DNA from: Litchfieldia salsa
GTDB lineage: Bacteria; Bacillota; Bacilli; Bacillales; Bacillaceae_L
Length of the DNA stretch: 64,000 nt
Reading direction: 5' to 3'
NCBI RefSeq assembly: GCF_900104555.1
Contig: NZ_FNJU01000001.1
Location: 682,001-746,000, forward strand
The notes under the pieces were generated by a model. It was not told the DNA's origin. It saw nothing but the letters and a program-made list of their open reading frames with translations, and did not search any database. The translations under genes and the position numbers were made by a program. This document shows positions 52,444-61,891 of the stretch, piece after piece (position 1 is the first letter of the stretch; each line of letters starts with the position of its first letter).

Positions 52444-54241
52444 CGTTATCCAATCCTTTCCTTAAGGGTAAATTCATGGTGACAGTTGTACCTTGAAACC
52501 TTGTACTCTCCACCTTCAGACCAAACTCTTCACCATAATGCAGCTTTATTCTTTGGTGAACATTGTATAGTCCAATATGATTGGTACTAGACGGATCCTC
52601 TGGTTGGTTAAGTCTTAATCGTAGTTTTTTTAGTACTGAGTCAGTAATACCAATTCCATTGTCATTTATCTCAATCACCAAATATCGGTCATTTTCGCTG
52701 ACAATGATTTCAACTTCTCCTCTACCTTCCTTATTCTCTAATCCATGAATGACTGAATTCTCAACAATCGGTTGTAGTAATAGTGGAAACACTTTATAAG
52801 TTGAAATATCACATGTAATTGAAATATCGTATTCTATCTTTTCACCAAAGCGTAATTTTTGAATTTCAAGATATCTTGTAACAATATCAATCTCTGATTC
52901 AAGTGGAACTGGTTGATCCGTTCTTTCCAGACTTGATCTCATCATTTTACTCAATAACTTCACAATATTAGCCACTTCCACATCATTATTCATAAACGCC
53001 TTCATCCGAATCATTTCCAGCGTATTATATAGAAAGTGTGGATTGATTTGGCTTGATAACATTTTGAATTCAGACTCTTTTTGCTTTCGTTTCCACTTTT
53101 CTTCTTTGATTTTGTGAATATAGACTTCGTTAATAAGCTTCTTTATGCTTTCTGCTGTGATTGAAAGCTCACGATATACTTCTCCAATCTCGTCTTTTCC
53201 TTCTATTTGTTTTTTTATCTCAAAGTCACCTTTTGACACTTTATTCATTGCGTGTTTCAAAAGATTTACTCTTCGGTCAAACGTCCTGATAAATAGAACA
53301 ATCAACGATATTGAAATTAATATACAACCTATTACAACTATAAAGCCCTTTAACAATACTTGATTAGGTTCCTTCATAACGTCTTTCACAGGAATGATTG
53401 TAGAGATTTGAATACTATCTTCTAGAGCCTTTACTGGATGAAACGAAAGAACATTAACCTTAACCTCTTCATCATGATAATTTGTATCTAAAACATAATT
53501 ACCTAGTCTGTCTTTTTCACGACTATCTCTTAAAAAGGTAGGTTCAAATCCGATTAGATCGCGGCTTTTCGTATGAACGATTGTTTCATGGTTTAAAGAA
53601 ATATAAGCATCATACACTTCATTCTTCGAGATTTCATCTAATACATCAGGTGAAATGTAAACACATAAGACCCCTAGTAAGACATTATTTGAAGAGTAAA
53701 CAGCTCTGGTTAAAGTTAAATATTTTTGATTCTTCCAATGATCTTTTTTATAAATCCAGCTTATATATCCTTTTTTACTCAATGCTTGTTGGTACCAATT
53801 TTCTCTCGTTACTTCATCATCAGCATAAATAAAATACGAGTTGGTAATCATATCCTTTGTCATAAAAAATTGAATATTTTCAATCTCATTGTAATATTTT
53901 AAATATTCATCAAAAATTGGATATAAATTATAAGCATTATAGATTTCTAGATTGTTTTCATAAGTTGGTAATAGTAATTTTTCCATATCTTTATTCATAT
54001 AAATAAGGTCTGCTATATTTGTTGCTCGATTAAAGATCGTATTTAGTCTCATTTCCAATTTTTCAATACTTGCATGTGTTTCATTCAATGACTTATTTAC
54101 TACTACTTCTCGCATCCCATAGGTAAGGTAGATACTAACTAGCACGATTGGAACTAAGGTGACGACAATGAAAATACCTAATAATTTATGTCTGATTCTT
54201 ATGTCTGTTAAATTAGTAAATACCTTTTTAAGTATGTTCAT
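52421..54241 (-). CDS. YesM-like sensor histidine kinase (module 2)
   Basis: A 606-residue kinase: helix 1 (about 20-40), extracellular cache sensor (45-290), helix 2 (LKGFIVVIGCILISISLIVLF, shown here in two parts, about 293-315), HAMP, phosphoacceptor His in QINPHFLYNTLEMIRMK, and ATPase box INDNGIGI. GGGGGAACTTCC precedes the ATG at 54241; the frame is open to 54268 without a better ribosome site. First gene of a unit kinase, regulator, YesL-like, DUF4340. A cre-like box lies 126 bases upstream. Confidence 0.93.
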   Translation of the reverse strand: MNILKKVFTNLTDIRIRHKLLGIFIVVTLVPIVLVSIYLTYGMREVVVNKSLNETHASIEKLEMRLNTIFNRATNIADLIYMNKDMEKLLLPTYENNLEIYNAYNLYPIFDEYLKYYNEIENIQFFMTKDMITNSYFIYADDEVTRENWYQQALSKKGYISWIYKKDHWKNQKYLTLTRAVYSSNNVLLGVLCVYISPDVLDEISKNEVYDAYISLNHETIVHTKSRDLIGFEPTFLRDSREKDRLGNYVLDTNYHDEEVKVNVLSFHPVKALEDSIQISTIIPVKDVMKEPNQVLLKGFIVVIGCILISISLIVLFIRTFDRRVNLLKHAMNKVSKGDFEIKKQIEGKDEIGEVYRELSITAESIKKLINEVYIHKIKEEKWKRKQKESEFKMLSSQINPHFLYNTLEMIRMKAFMNNDVEVANIVKLLSKMMRSSLERTDQPVPLESEIDIVTRYLEIQKLRFGEKIEYDISITCDISTYKVFPLLLQPIVENSVIHGLENKEGRGEVEIIVSENDRYLVIEINDNGIGITDSVLKKLRLRLNQPEDPSSTNHIGLYNVHQRIKLHYGEEFGLKVESTRFQGTTVTMNLPLRKGLDNDEKSINH

Positions 54242-54366
54242 GGAAGTTCCCCCAACCGTTCCTAGCAATGTATAAAATTCCTACTAAGATGCTTATTAGA
54301 ATTATATAGTACGATTCAATTATTAGATAAAAAGCTAACAAAATACTTTTCCTACTCAAATAACTT

Positions 54367-54380
54367 GTAAAACGCTTTCA
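54367..54380. promoter_or_regulatory. Candidate cre box upstream of the module 2 kinase
   Basis: GTAAAACGCTTTCA matches 12 of 14 cre positions. Weaker than the others. Confidence 0.45.
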
Positions 54381-54527
54381 TTTATATCCAAAAACTCTCA
54401 AGACACTTTCAAAAGAGAAGGTTAGACTATGTAATAGTATCTGTTTTACATAGCCTTTCACATACCTTCATTCTACATGACAATTCAAATGTTTACCATT
54501 GGATTAGATATACTAGCCTTCTTATAT

Positions 54528-56840
54528 CTAGAGGGTGAAATCTATGAAAGCTTGTATATTCTCGTTTAATTGTAATCTGATTAAATCACAATCTGTGTTT
54601 ACTTCACATCCTGAGTACTGTTTGATTACTAAATTCTCTGCATGTGGAGCCTTAATGACAACTTGCTGTTCGATAGAAGATGTCAAATATAGCTTTAATG
54701 TTCTATCTTCCAAATCCCATAACACTTGATCTGCTATAATTTGTTTTACTAGCCTTACTCCTTCTAGAGTTCCTTTTGAGAGTTGCTTCGGGATGGCACG
54801 AAGTAACACAATTTCTCCAGGAACAGCATCTATAATCATTTCATTGATGATTTGCGGGATTGCTCCATTTCCATCAACATTAAATAAATGACGCTGATTA
54901 TAATGTGAGGTAATTAGCGATGGAAACATCGAATCATTGACCACCATCATCTGCAATATTTCATACACTAAATCACTTTTGTTAAATTGTGTTGCACATA
55001 GGGCTGCATGCATTCGGCCATGTGTGGAAGAGGTATCACCATCATCGCTTCTTAACCAAGCATCAAGCCTTTTTTCTAAGGCAACCTTAGAAGCTTCCCA
55101 TAATAATGGTTCCGTTTGGTCATTAAACTCTCTACTTTGAAAAACAGAATACAAATGGGAAAAATGGCGATGGTTATAGTTTTCACCTTTTCCATCTATA
55201 CTCCATTCCTTTAGAGCTCCTTCATCATTAATCATGTAACCTGGCAGCTTTGATAACATCGTTTCCCACTTTGTAATCTCTGGTGTATCTATCTTTAATT
55301 CCCTGTGGCTGTTTATTAAATTCCGAAGTACTTCTTTGGCTACCGCAATATCTTGGGTTGCATTATCACCACATCCATTTTCTGCTGAGTAGGATGGCGT
55401 GAACCGGTTTGTTCCATCAGAATCTTCTATTAGAAAATCCTCATAAAATAGCGCACATTCTTTTAGATACGGAATCGTTTCGTTTTCTAAAAAATTCTTA
55501 TCTCCTGTAAATAAATAATATTGATAGAACCAGTGCCCTAACCACCCAGCTCCACATGTCCATAGATGTAATGGCCATTCATCATTCCAATGAAACTGTC
55601 TCCCACTGTTACTTGAATGAGCAGTTGACATAATTCCCCTTGAACCATAAAAGTATTTCGCATTATCTCGAAACCCAGGTAACAATTCCTTGACTAGTCT
55701 AAAATATCCATGTAACCCTTCATCCATGTTACATGATAAAGCAGATGCAATTGATAGCTGTACATTTGTATCAAATGTAAAATCTCCACTCCATGCAGGG
55801 GTGAATGTTCCTGTCCAAATTCCTTGTAGATTAGGAGAAAGTTCCCCAGCACTACACATAAACATATACCTTCCAGCATCATACATCTTTTCAATTAAGG
55901 CCAAGGGTAAAACCTTTGATTCCTTCGCTTCACTAAATAGATCTTCAATGGCTCTTATTCGTTGTTCATCCGAACATAAATTTAATGCTACTCGATGAAA
56001 TATCTCTTGATGTAGAGCTTGATGACGATTAAACAGTTGATTATACGTTTCTTCTATTTTTTCTAGTTCTTTTTCAAAAAGCTGATTATCTAGCTGAGTG
56101 CTTTTTTGAAACGGAACGATCTTTGCTATTAGTAAAACATGTTCAGCTTGTTCGATATTAATCCTATTATCCTCGAGTTTTATCTTTCCTTGTGGAGCTT
56201 CAATTTTGATAATAACTTGAAATCCACCAGGTTCCATCACATAGTTATTTCTTACATGAATATAGTTAATTCCAACCTCACTCTGCTGATTCATTAATTC
56301 ATGTTGATATTCTTCAAGAAAGAGTGTACACGATACATTTTGCTGACTATTTTCTATTGTATGAACGATGACATCATCTGCTCTAGAAACGAATGTCTTC
56401 CGGCTGTGTCTAGTATTTTCAAGGTCCGTAAAGGTTACATGTATCTCACCTGATTCAAAATCAACACTTCTAGAATAATGACTTGCAGATTGAATAGGTA
56501 AGTGAATATTCAAATGAAATCCAGGGTGAAACGGATCGCTCATTTGTAACCCTTCATACCCCAACTCTAGTGCTTTCTTATAATAAAACTTGATTGCTTG
56601 TTCGTATCCATCTTCTTTTATCATCGATCTGAATCGTTCCAGAAAAGGCGACATATCAGGTAACGGCTTTCCAGTTCCAGTGGGTAAATATAATCTCGCA
56701 TGGTTCCCAATAATGAGCTCATTTTCTGGATTTCCTAACACCATTACACCTTGAATGCCATTTCCACTTACTAATGATTCTTCCCAGCTGTCCCCATATG
56801 TTTTATTCCATGCACCTCTGATTGGCACATTATTTATCAT
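54528..56840 (-). CDS. GH95 family glycosidase (alpha-L-fucosidase type, altered active site)
   Basis: A 770-residue cytoplasmic protein with the GH95 layout: N-terminal beta domain (RGAWNKTYGDSWEESLVSGNG), helical barrel (SPNLQGIWTGTFTPAWSGDF) and C-terminal beta domain. The general acid is visible as E487 in PSYSAENG. The water-activating Asn pair (N-x-N-x-Q in characterised fucosidases) reads D357-T-N359-V-Q361, so the first Asn is Asp. Characterised members hydrolyse alpha-1,2-L-fucosides, some alpha-L-galactosides. In module 2 it would defucosylate xyloglucan oligosaccharides. The ATG at 56840 gives the family N-terminus; the TTG at 56867 lacks a ribosome site. It lies 23 bases after the GH3 gene. 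Confidence 0.85.
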   Translation of the reverse strand: MINNVPIRGAWNKTYGDSWEESLVSGNGIQGVMVLGNPENELIIGNHARLYLPTGTGKPLPDMSPFLERFRSMIKEDGYEQAIKFYYKKALELGYEGLQMSDPFHPGFHLNIHLPIQSASHYSRSVDFESGEIHVTFTDLENTRHSRKTFVSRADDVIVHTIENSQQNVSCTLFLEEYQHELMNQQSEVGINYIHVRNNYVMEPGGFQVIIKIEAPQGKIKLEDNRINIEQAEHVLLIAKIVPFQKSTQLDNQLFEKELEKIEETYNQLFNRHQALHQEIFHRVALNLCSDEQRIRAIEDLFSEAKESKVLPLALIEKMYDAGRYMFMCSAGELSPNLQGIWTGTFTPAWSGDFTFDTNVQLSIASALSCNMDEGLHGYFRLVKELLPGFRDNAKYFYGSRGIMSTAHSSNSGRQFHWNDEWPLHLWTCGAGWLGHWFYQYYLFTGDKNFLENETIPYLKECALFYEDFLIEDSDGTNRFTPSYSAENGCGDNATQDIAVAKEVLRNLINSHRELKIDTPEITKWETMLSKLPGYMINDEGALKEWSIDGKGENYNHRHFSHLYSVFQSREFNDQTEPLLWEASKVALEKRLDAWLRSDDGDTSSTHGRMHAALCATQFNKSDLVYEILQMMVVNDSMFPSLITSHYNQRHLFNVDGNGAIPQIINEMIIDAVPGEIVLLRAIPKQLSKGTLEGVRLVKQIIADQVLWDLEDRTLKLYLTSSIEQQVVIKAPHAENLVIKQYSGCEVNTDCDLIRLQLNENIQAFIDFTL

Positions 56841-56863
56841 TGTTTTCACTTTTCCACCAGCTT

Positions 56864-59680
56864 TCAAAAGATCTGTACAGTTGTAATTGAAACCGCTCCC
56901 TCAAGGAAGATATACACATCATGAACACCCTTTGAAGTAACAAATGGCAAATCAATATGGTTCCATTGATTTGAATCATTGCTCACTATATCTCCTACTG
57001 CTATTACTTCTGAATCAAGATGATCAAACATAACTGATACTTTTCCCGATCGACCATCAACACTAGCTTGTATCTGGATTGTTCCACTTTCCTTGCTAAT
57101 CTGTACATTTTTAAAGCAAATCCAACCATTACCTGAATTTGTTACACAATTAAGGTTTTGTACACCTTTACTTAAATACACATCATGGTAGTCATTATAA
57201 TTCTCAGCCTTTGTTACAGTGGTTAACGAACGGTAGGAGAGTTCCTTCCCTTCCATTGTAATCCTCTTAGATAATCTAGATTCATTACTTGAAGGACCCA
57301 CCGATAAAATGCAAGTCCCTGATTCAAAACAATAGTCATCATTATCTACATCCCAAAATGATAATTGCTCGGCCTTTATGGTAAAATCGACTCTTTGTTT
57401 TTGGGAGGGCAATAACACCACTTTATCAAAGTTAACTAACAGTTTTTTTGGCCGTTTCACTTTTGAACCCTGAACCGTGGCATAAATTTGTATCACTTCA
57501 CTTGCGGTAAACTCACCTGTATTTTCAATATCTAGACTAAGCTTGATTTCTTCCCCATCTTTTATTTTCTGACTAGAAACTTGTATCGAGGAATACTCAA
57601 ATGTGGTGTAACTAAGTCCATGACCGAATGGATAAAGTACCTCTTCGTCAAAGTACATATATGTTCTATTACCTTTGATAATGTCATAATCAAAAAGGGA
57701 TGGTAGTTGTGTAATGTCTTTGTACCATGTCATACTTAATCGACCTGATGGTGACTCGTCTCCATAAAGAATGGAAGCGACGCCTTCTCCCAACATTTGT
57801 GATCCATGAGAAGAATACAAAATGGCAGGTATTTTTTTATCGATCCAATCTAGTGCAAAAGGATAACTTCCTATAACCACAACGATTGTATTGGGGTTTG
57901 CTTCATATACAGCCTCAACTAATTGCTGTTGTCGTTCAGGAAGGATGATATCGGGTCTGTCTTCTATTTCCCTCCCATTAAGCATTGGGTTATTCCCAAC
58001 AAATACAATGGCTACATCACTTGATTTAGCTAATTTCACTGCTTCCTCTATGCCTGATGTAAGAACTTTCTTTTCAAATAATTCCGCTTGATCAGACATG
58101 ATTAACTCATCTTGATTTGATACAGATAATGGCTGACCATTCCATCCTGATAAATGATAGATTTGTTCATTTTTACTAATTGGTTGAAAATGAATCTTTT
58201 CTTTCACAAACCAGCCAAACGCTTCCTCGTTATTTGCTTCGAAGGTTTCCTTTTTCTCTATTTGACTAATATACTTATTTCCTGCCATATTTTTAAGGAG
58301 ATTACTATTCCATCCCCATTCCTCTATTTCAAACGTCTCGTGTAAGCCTATTACCGGACTATTCACTTTGATGAGATTTTGATCAGACACAGTTACATAT
58401 TTGTTTGTCTTCAAAGATTTCAGCGCGATCTGATCATGTCCACTAACATAGTGTATATCTGCATTCTTTAATCTACTTCTCAACCCTTGCATTGGTGTAA
58501 TTTGATACTTTGAGTATCCTGTATACCAATCCCTGTAGATCACATTCGCAGTTGGTCCAATCACTGCAACCTTTTTTGTTTTCTCTTCATGAAGAGGTAA
58601 TGTCTTATTTTCATTTTTTAATAACACAATAGATTCTTTTGTTGCTTTTAAACAAACTTCCGCATGTTCCTCTGAGGACATCTTATTTAAATCAACATGA
58701 TAATAAGGATTTTTCGTAGAATCTAAATCAAAGTGTCCTAATCGGAATCGTACCTTGAGCATATTCCTGATTGCCTGATTAATATCTTCTACTGAAATTA
58801 GCTTCTTCTCCAAAGCATCATAAGCTGCCTGTTCAACAAGTTCTTTCCGATCTACAAAACAGTCTATCCCTTTTTTCAGTGAATCTGCTAAGGCTTCTGC
58901 ATAATTATCATAGTATCGATACTGCTCTACATTTAGTGTTAATGCACCGCCATCACTTACGATAAAGCCATCCATTTCCCACTCTTTTCTAACAATGTCC
59001 CTAAGCTCATTGATCTGCATGGAAGGAATACCATTCACCCCGTTGTAAGCAGTCATCATTGATAACGCTTTTCCTTCTTTAAATGCTGGCTCAAACGCCT
59101 TCAAGTAATACTCTCTTCGATTTCTGGGATCGATACTATTTGATGTGTATTCCCGTCCATATTCATTATTATTTCCGTAAAAATGCTTAGGCGCTGCGAC
59201 TAGTTTAATATAAAACTGGTCATCACCTTGCATCCCTTTAATTAATTCAGTAGATAATTGACCCGTTAAATATGGATCTTCACCATACGCTTCTTCTGTT
59301 CTTCCCCATCTTGGATCACGTTCCATATCAATGGTTGGAGCCCATAGGGTTAAACCTGTTTTTTTGTCATTTAATTCGTAAAAGATTCGTGCTTCATCAC
59401 CAATGACATCTCCGACTTCTCTTAAAAGCTTTCTATTCCAAGTACTAGAAAGTCCGATTGGTTGTGGGAATACAGTTGTTTTTCCACCTTTACGATCTAC
59501 TACACCATGGGCAGCCTCTCCACCAACATGGTATTCTCCAATACCTAATCGAGGAATCTCACTTTGAGACGTCGACAATAAACTAATCTTCTCATCCAAA
59601 GATAAATCATTCATTACATCTCTCAATCGCTCTTCTATAGTCAGTTGAGTATTCCAAAATGGAAGAGTACCCTTTGTCAT
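56864..59680 (-). CDS. GH3 beta-glycosidase with inserted beta-trefoil-like and C-terminal CBM6-like domains
   Basis: A 938-residue cytoplasmic GH3 enzyme. The TIM barrel (about 1-330) holds APKHFYGN and nucleophile D243 in VSDGG; the alpha/beta sandwich is split by an insertion of about 120 residues (roughly 405-525) with YVTVSDQN, NKYIS and FGWFV repeats like a fascin-type beta-trefoil. An Fn3-like domain and a C-terminal CBM6-like module (GNGWICFKNV, HDVYIFLEG) follow. In module 2 the expected role is beta-glucosidase on the debranched glucan chain, though GH3 also includes beta-xylosidases. GGGAGG precedes the ATG, and a cre box lies 72 bases upstream. Confidence 0.9.
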   Translation of the reverse strand: MTKGTLPFWNTQLTIEERLRDVMNDLSLDEKISLLSTSQSEIPRLGIGEYHVGGEAAHGVVDRKGGKTTVFPQPIGLSSTWNRKLLREVGDVIGDEARIFYELNDKKTGLTLWAPTIDMERDPRWGRTEEAYGEDPYLTGQLSTELIKGMQGDDQFYIKLVAAPKHFYGNNNEYGREYTSNSIDPRNRREYYLKAFEPAFKEGKALSMMTAYNGVNGIPSMQINELRDIVRKEWEMDGFIVSDGGALTLNVEQYRYYDNYAEALADSLKKGIDCFVDRKELVEQAAYDALEKKLISVEDINQAIRNMLKVRFRLGHFDLDSTKNPYYHVDLNKMSSEEHAEVCLKATKESIVLLKNENKTLPLHEEKTKKVAVIGPTANVIYRDWYTGYSKYQITPMQGLRSRLKNADIHYVSGHDQIALKSLKTNKYVTVSDQNLIKVNSPVIGLHETFEIEEWGWNSNLLKNMAGNKYISQIEKKETFEANNEEAFGWFVKEKIHFQPISKNEQIYHLSGWNGQPLSVSNQDELIMSDQAELFEKKVLTSGIEEAVKLAKSSDVAIVFVGNNPMLNGREIEDRPDIILPERQQQLVEAVYEANPNTIVVVIGSYPFALDWIDKKIPAILYSSHGSQMLGEGVASILYGDESPSGRLSMTWYKDITQLPSLFDYDIIKGNRTYMYFDEEVLYPFGHGLSYTTFEYSSIQVSSQKIKDGEEIKLSLDIENTGEFTASEVIQIYATVQGSKVKRPKKLLVNFDKVVLLPSQKQRVDFTIKAEQLSFWDVDNDDYCFESGTCILSVGPSSNESRLSKRITMEGKELSYRSLTTVTKAENYNDYHDVYLSKGVQNLNCVTNSGNGWICFKNVQISKESGTIQIQASVDGRSGKVSVMFDHLDSEVIAVGDIVSNDSNQWNHIDLPFVTSKGVHDVYIFLEGAVSITTVQIF

Positions 59681-59751
59681 GCATTTTCCTCCCTATTTTA
59701 AAAGGTTATTCATATAGTAATAATCTTAAATAAATCCTTATCCAGACTAAA

Positions 59752-59765
59752 TGTAAGCGGTTAAA
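59752..59765. promoter_or_regulatory. cre box upstream of the GH3-GH95 unit
   Basis: TGTAAGCGGTTAAA: the left half is a perfect cre half-site, the right half is weaker. Position fits promoter repression. Confidence 0.6.
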
Positions 59766-59885
59766 TAATTTTATCATAGGGCATTTTTTTAAAATACATG
59801 TCTAATGAGACGTAAAATCAGTCAATAACTAGAGGTTTAAAATAGTATAGAACTACCTAGCAGATTTAGTACAACATCAAATTAA

Positions 59886-59911
59886 ATAGCCCCACCTAAA
59901 AAGGGGGGCTA
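59886..59911 (-). terminator. Terminator of the GH5 gene
   Basis: ATAGCCCC-CCT and AGG-GGGGCTAT arms with an A-run loop, 31 bases after the stop codon; the minus-strand tail is ATTTAATTTGA. Confidence 0.75.
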
Positions 59912-59941
59912 TCAACTCCTGTTAATTGAAAGTTAAGATTT

Positions 59942-61663
59942 CTAGTTTTCGTTACCATTTTCAGTAACGATGTTTCCAATCACTTGATTTCCAGACTTTA
60001 TTAACTGATAAGATACCTTCTCTCCACTCCAGAAATGGAATGTTAAGAATACATCTCCATCATTAATTTCATTAAAGAAATTCTGTTTTAAGACTACTTG
60101 ATTATTGTCATAAAGCGGCTCAAAGGTATAACCGAACTCTTTATAAGATGTCCACCCCTGAGGACCTGCATTACTTCCATCTGCATATTTAGCTTCCATT
60201 GTAGCTAATTGATCACCATTAAACTGTGTTGGAATCGAAAAATCACTCGTTGTTCCTTCTACACTTTCCACAGTAGGTGTCTCATAAGCTATAACATTTA
60301 TTTCCCAATCTACACCTTGATTAAAAGTTGCAGTTAAAACAGCAGTTGTGCCAATTTGATTAGAAGCTGTAAGCCTTGTTAGAAGACTCTTTTTTATCGT
60401 TAAGATTGATTCGTTCAATTCATAATCTAGTCCAGCCTGGAGGTCTTTCCCATTTAATTTTAGTGAAACAAACTGATTACCATTTAATTGGAGACTAAGC
60501 TGTTCGTCTGCAATATCTGCTCCTTTTTTCAAGTAGATAAAATCAGAATCTGCCGTTGCCGAGCGTGTCTTCCAACTGGTTTTCATCATGTTATATAATG
60601 CAGGATTTGACCATTTAAAAGATTCACGTCCGAAATGTTGGCCATTATCCCATAACATGTGGATTAGTTCTTTTTCTTGTGCATAATGGGTCATAAACTC
60701 AAAAAATTTAAGCTTCTCACCTTGTTGGATTGTACCTAAAGCTGTATCAAAGCCAAGCAAACCATATTCTCCGATAACGACCGGGATTCCTTTGGCAGTA
60801 AATGCCTCATGAACGCGGTCAAAAGTGTTGATAATATCATTTTTCGTATCTTCCTCAAAGCGAGTGTAACCTGCTACGTTCACACTAAATGGCCAGAATC
60901 CGTAATAATGAACAGTCGAAATAATATTCGGGTCATTCAATTCAGTTATCGTTTCAAGAAGTGCATTTATCTTATGCTCCTCAGAACCTGTATGTAATGT
61001 TGGCAGCACAAGTGGACGAACCTTATTTTTCCCACCTGATTTTCTAATGATTTCATGGAAGGAAACATTAAGCTCATGTAAATATTGATCTTGTTCCACA
61101 GAAGTTCCAATAAATTGTGGTTCATTTAGACTTTCGAACATTAACTGGTTAGGATATTGTTTGAAACGTTTGGCTAGTTGCTTCCAAATGGCGTTATATC
61201 TCTCAACAGTTGCATCATGATCGTTTTTCATTCCATCACTAATCCAAATCCAAGAATCATGGTGAATATTAATCATCACATACATACCCTCATCAATAGA
61301 CCATTGAACAACTTGCTCTAATCGTTTAAGGAAGTCAGAGTTAATCTTATAATCAGGTCCTGGAGCCATTTTCTGATCAAACGTTACCGGAATTCGAATG
61401 CTTTTGTAACCTTGTGCTGCAATTTTTTCAATGAATTTCTTTGTTACATGTGGATTACCCCAGGCAGTCTCATCCGTTCCGACTGCATCAAATGTATTAC
61501 CCAAATTCCAACCAGGCTGCATATCAGCAGCATATTCCTGGATATCGATATCCTTCTTTTTTTTAGCATTTGAAGCATCGACACTTTGCCCTGGTGAAGT
61601 TACGAATGAAGTCATCATCAAAATAGCTACTAACAAAAACATAAATCCTTTTCGACCGAACAT
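59942..61663 (-). CDS. Secreted GH5 endoglucanase/xyloglucanase with CBM_X2 and CBM46-like modules
   Basis: A 573-residue exported enzyme. Signal peptide residues 1-30; GH5 barrel (about 40-375) with GWNLGNTFDA, INIHHD, acid/base E181 in ESLNEPQF and nucleophile E299 in VVIGEYG. This layout is subfamily 4-like, which includes cellulases and xyloglucanases. A CBM_X2-type Ig-like module (about 380-470) and a CBM46-like module (about 475-565, FHFWSGEKVSYQL) follow, the tri-modular form known from Bacillus endoglucanases acting on xyloglucan and mixed-linkage glucan. It would make the oligosaccharides taken up by the module 2 importer. AAGGAG precedes the ATG, and a near-perfect cre box lies 34 bases before it. 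Confidence 0.92.
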   Translation of the reverse strand: MFGRKGFMFLLVAILMMTSFVTSPGQSVDASNAKKKKDIDIQEYAADMQPGWNLGNTFDAVGTDETAWGNPHVTKKFIEKIAAQGYKSIRIPVTFDQKMAPGPDYKINSDFLKRLEQVVQWSIDEGMYVMINIHHDSWIWISDGMKNDHDATVERYNAIWKQLAKRFKQYPNQLMFESLNEPQFIGTSVEQDQYLHELNVSFHEIIRKSGGKNKVRPLVLPTLHTGSEEHKINALLETITELNDPNIISTVHYYGFWPFSVNVAGYTRFEEDTKNDIINTFDRVHEAFTAKGIPVVIGEYGLLGFDTALGTIQQGEKLKFFEFMTHYAQEKELIHMLWDNGQHFGRESFKWSNPALYNMMKTSWKTRSATADSDFIYLKKGADIADEQLSLQLNGNQFVSLKLNGKDLQAGLDYELNESILTIKKSLLTRLTASNQIGTTAVLTATFNQGVDWEINVIAYETPTVESVEGTTSDFSIPTQFNGDQLATMEAKYADGSNAGPQGWTSYKEFGYTFEPLYDNNQVVLKQNFFNEINDGDVFLTFHFWSGEKVSYQLIKSGNQVIGNIVTENGNEN

Positions 61664-61696
61664 AAAAACACTCCTTTTTAGTTGTTTTTGCGTTAT

Positions 61697-61710
61697 TGTA
61701 AACGCTTACC
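61697..61710. promoter_or_regulatory. cre box in the GH5 leader
   Basis: TGTAAACGCTTACC matches the CcpA operator at 13 of 14 positions; it lies between a TATGAT -10-like sequence and the ribosome site, so CcpA could block elongation. Confidence 0.8.
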
Positions 61711-61776
61711 AAAATTTATCATAGCTTTATGGACATTCATATACATAAAACTAGATATAAAATAAGGTACAAACAA

Positions 61777-61884
61777 GAGGTTTATCTTCGGTTTTGGATT
61801 ACACGCTAAAACTCGAGAGAACTACCAGCAATTGTTTTCAATCAAGGAGGTTTATGCCGGTGGTTCCACGATTGGATTTTAGCG
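61777..61884. other. Unexplained imperfect dyad between the GH5 and pentapeptide genes
   Basis: CGCTAAAA (61804-61811) and TTTTAGCG (61877-61884), GAACTACC and GGTGGTTC, are inverted around CAATTG. In addition GAGGTTTAT occurs directly twice (61777, 61847). No T-run, so not an ordinary terminator. Confidence 0.4.
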
Positions 61885-61891
61885 AGTTGAT

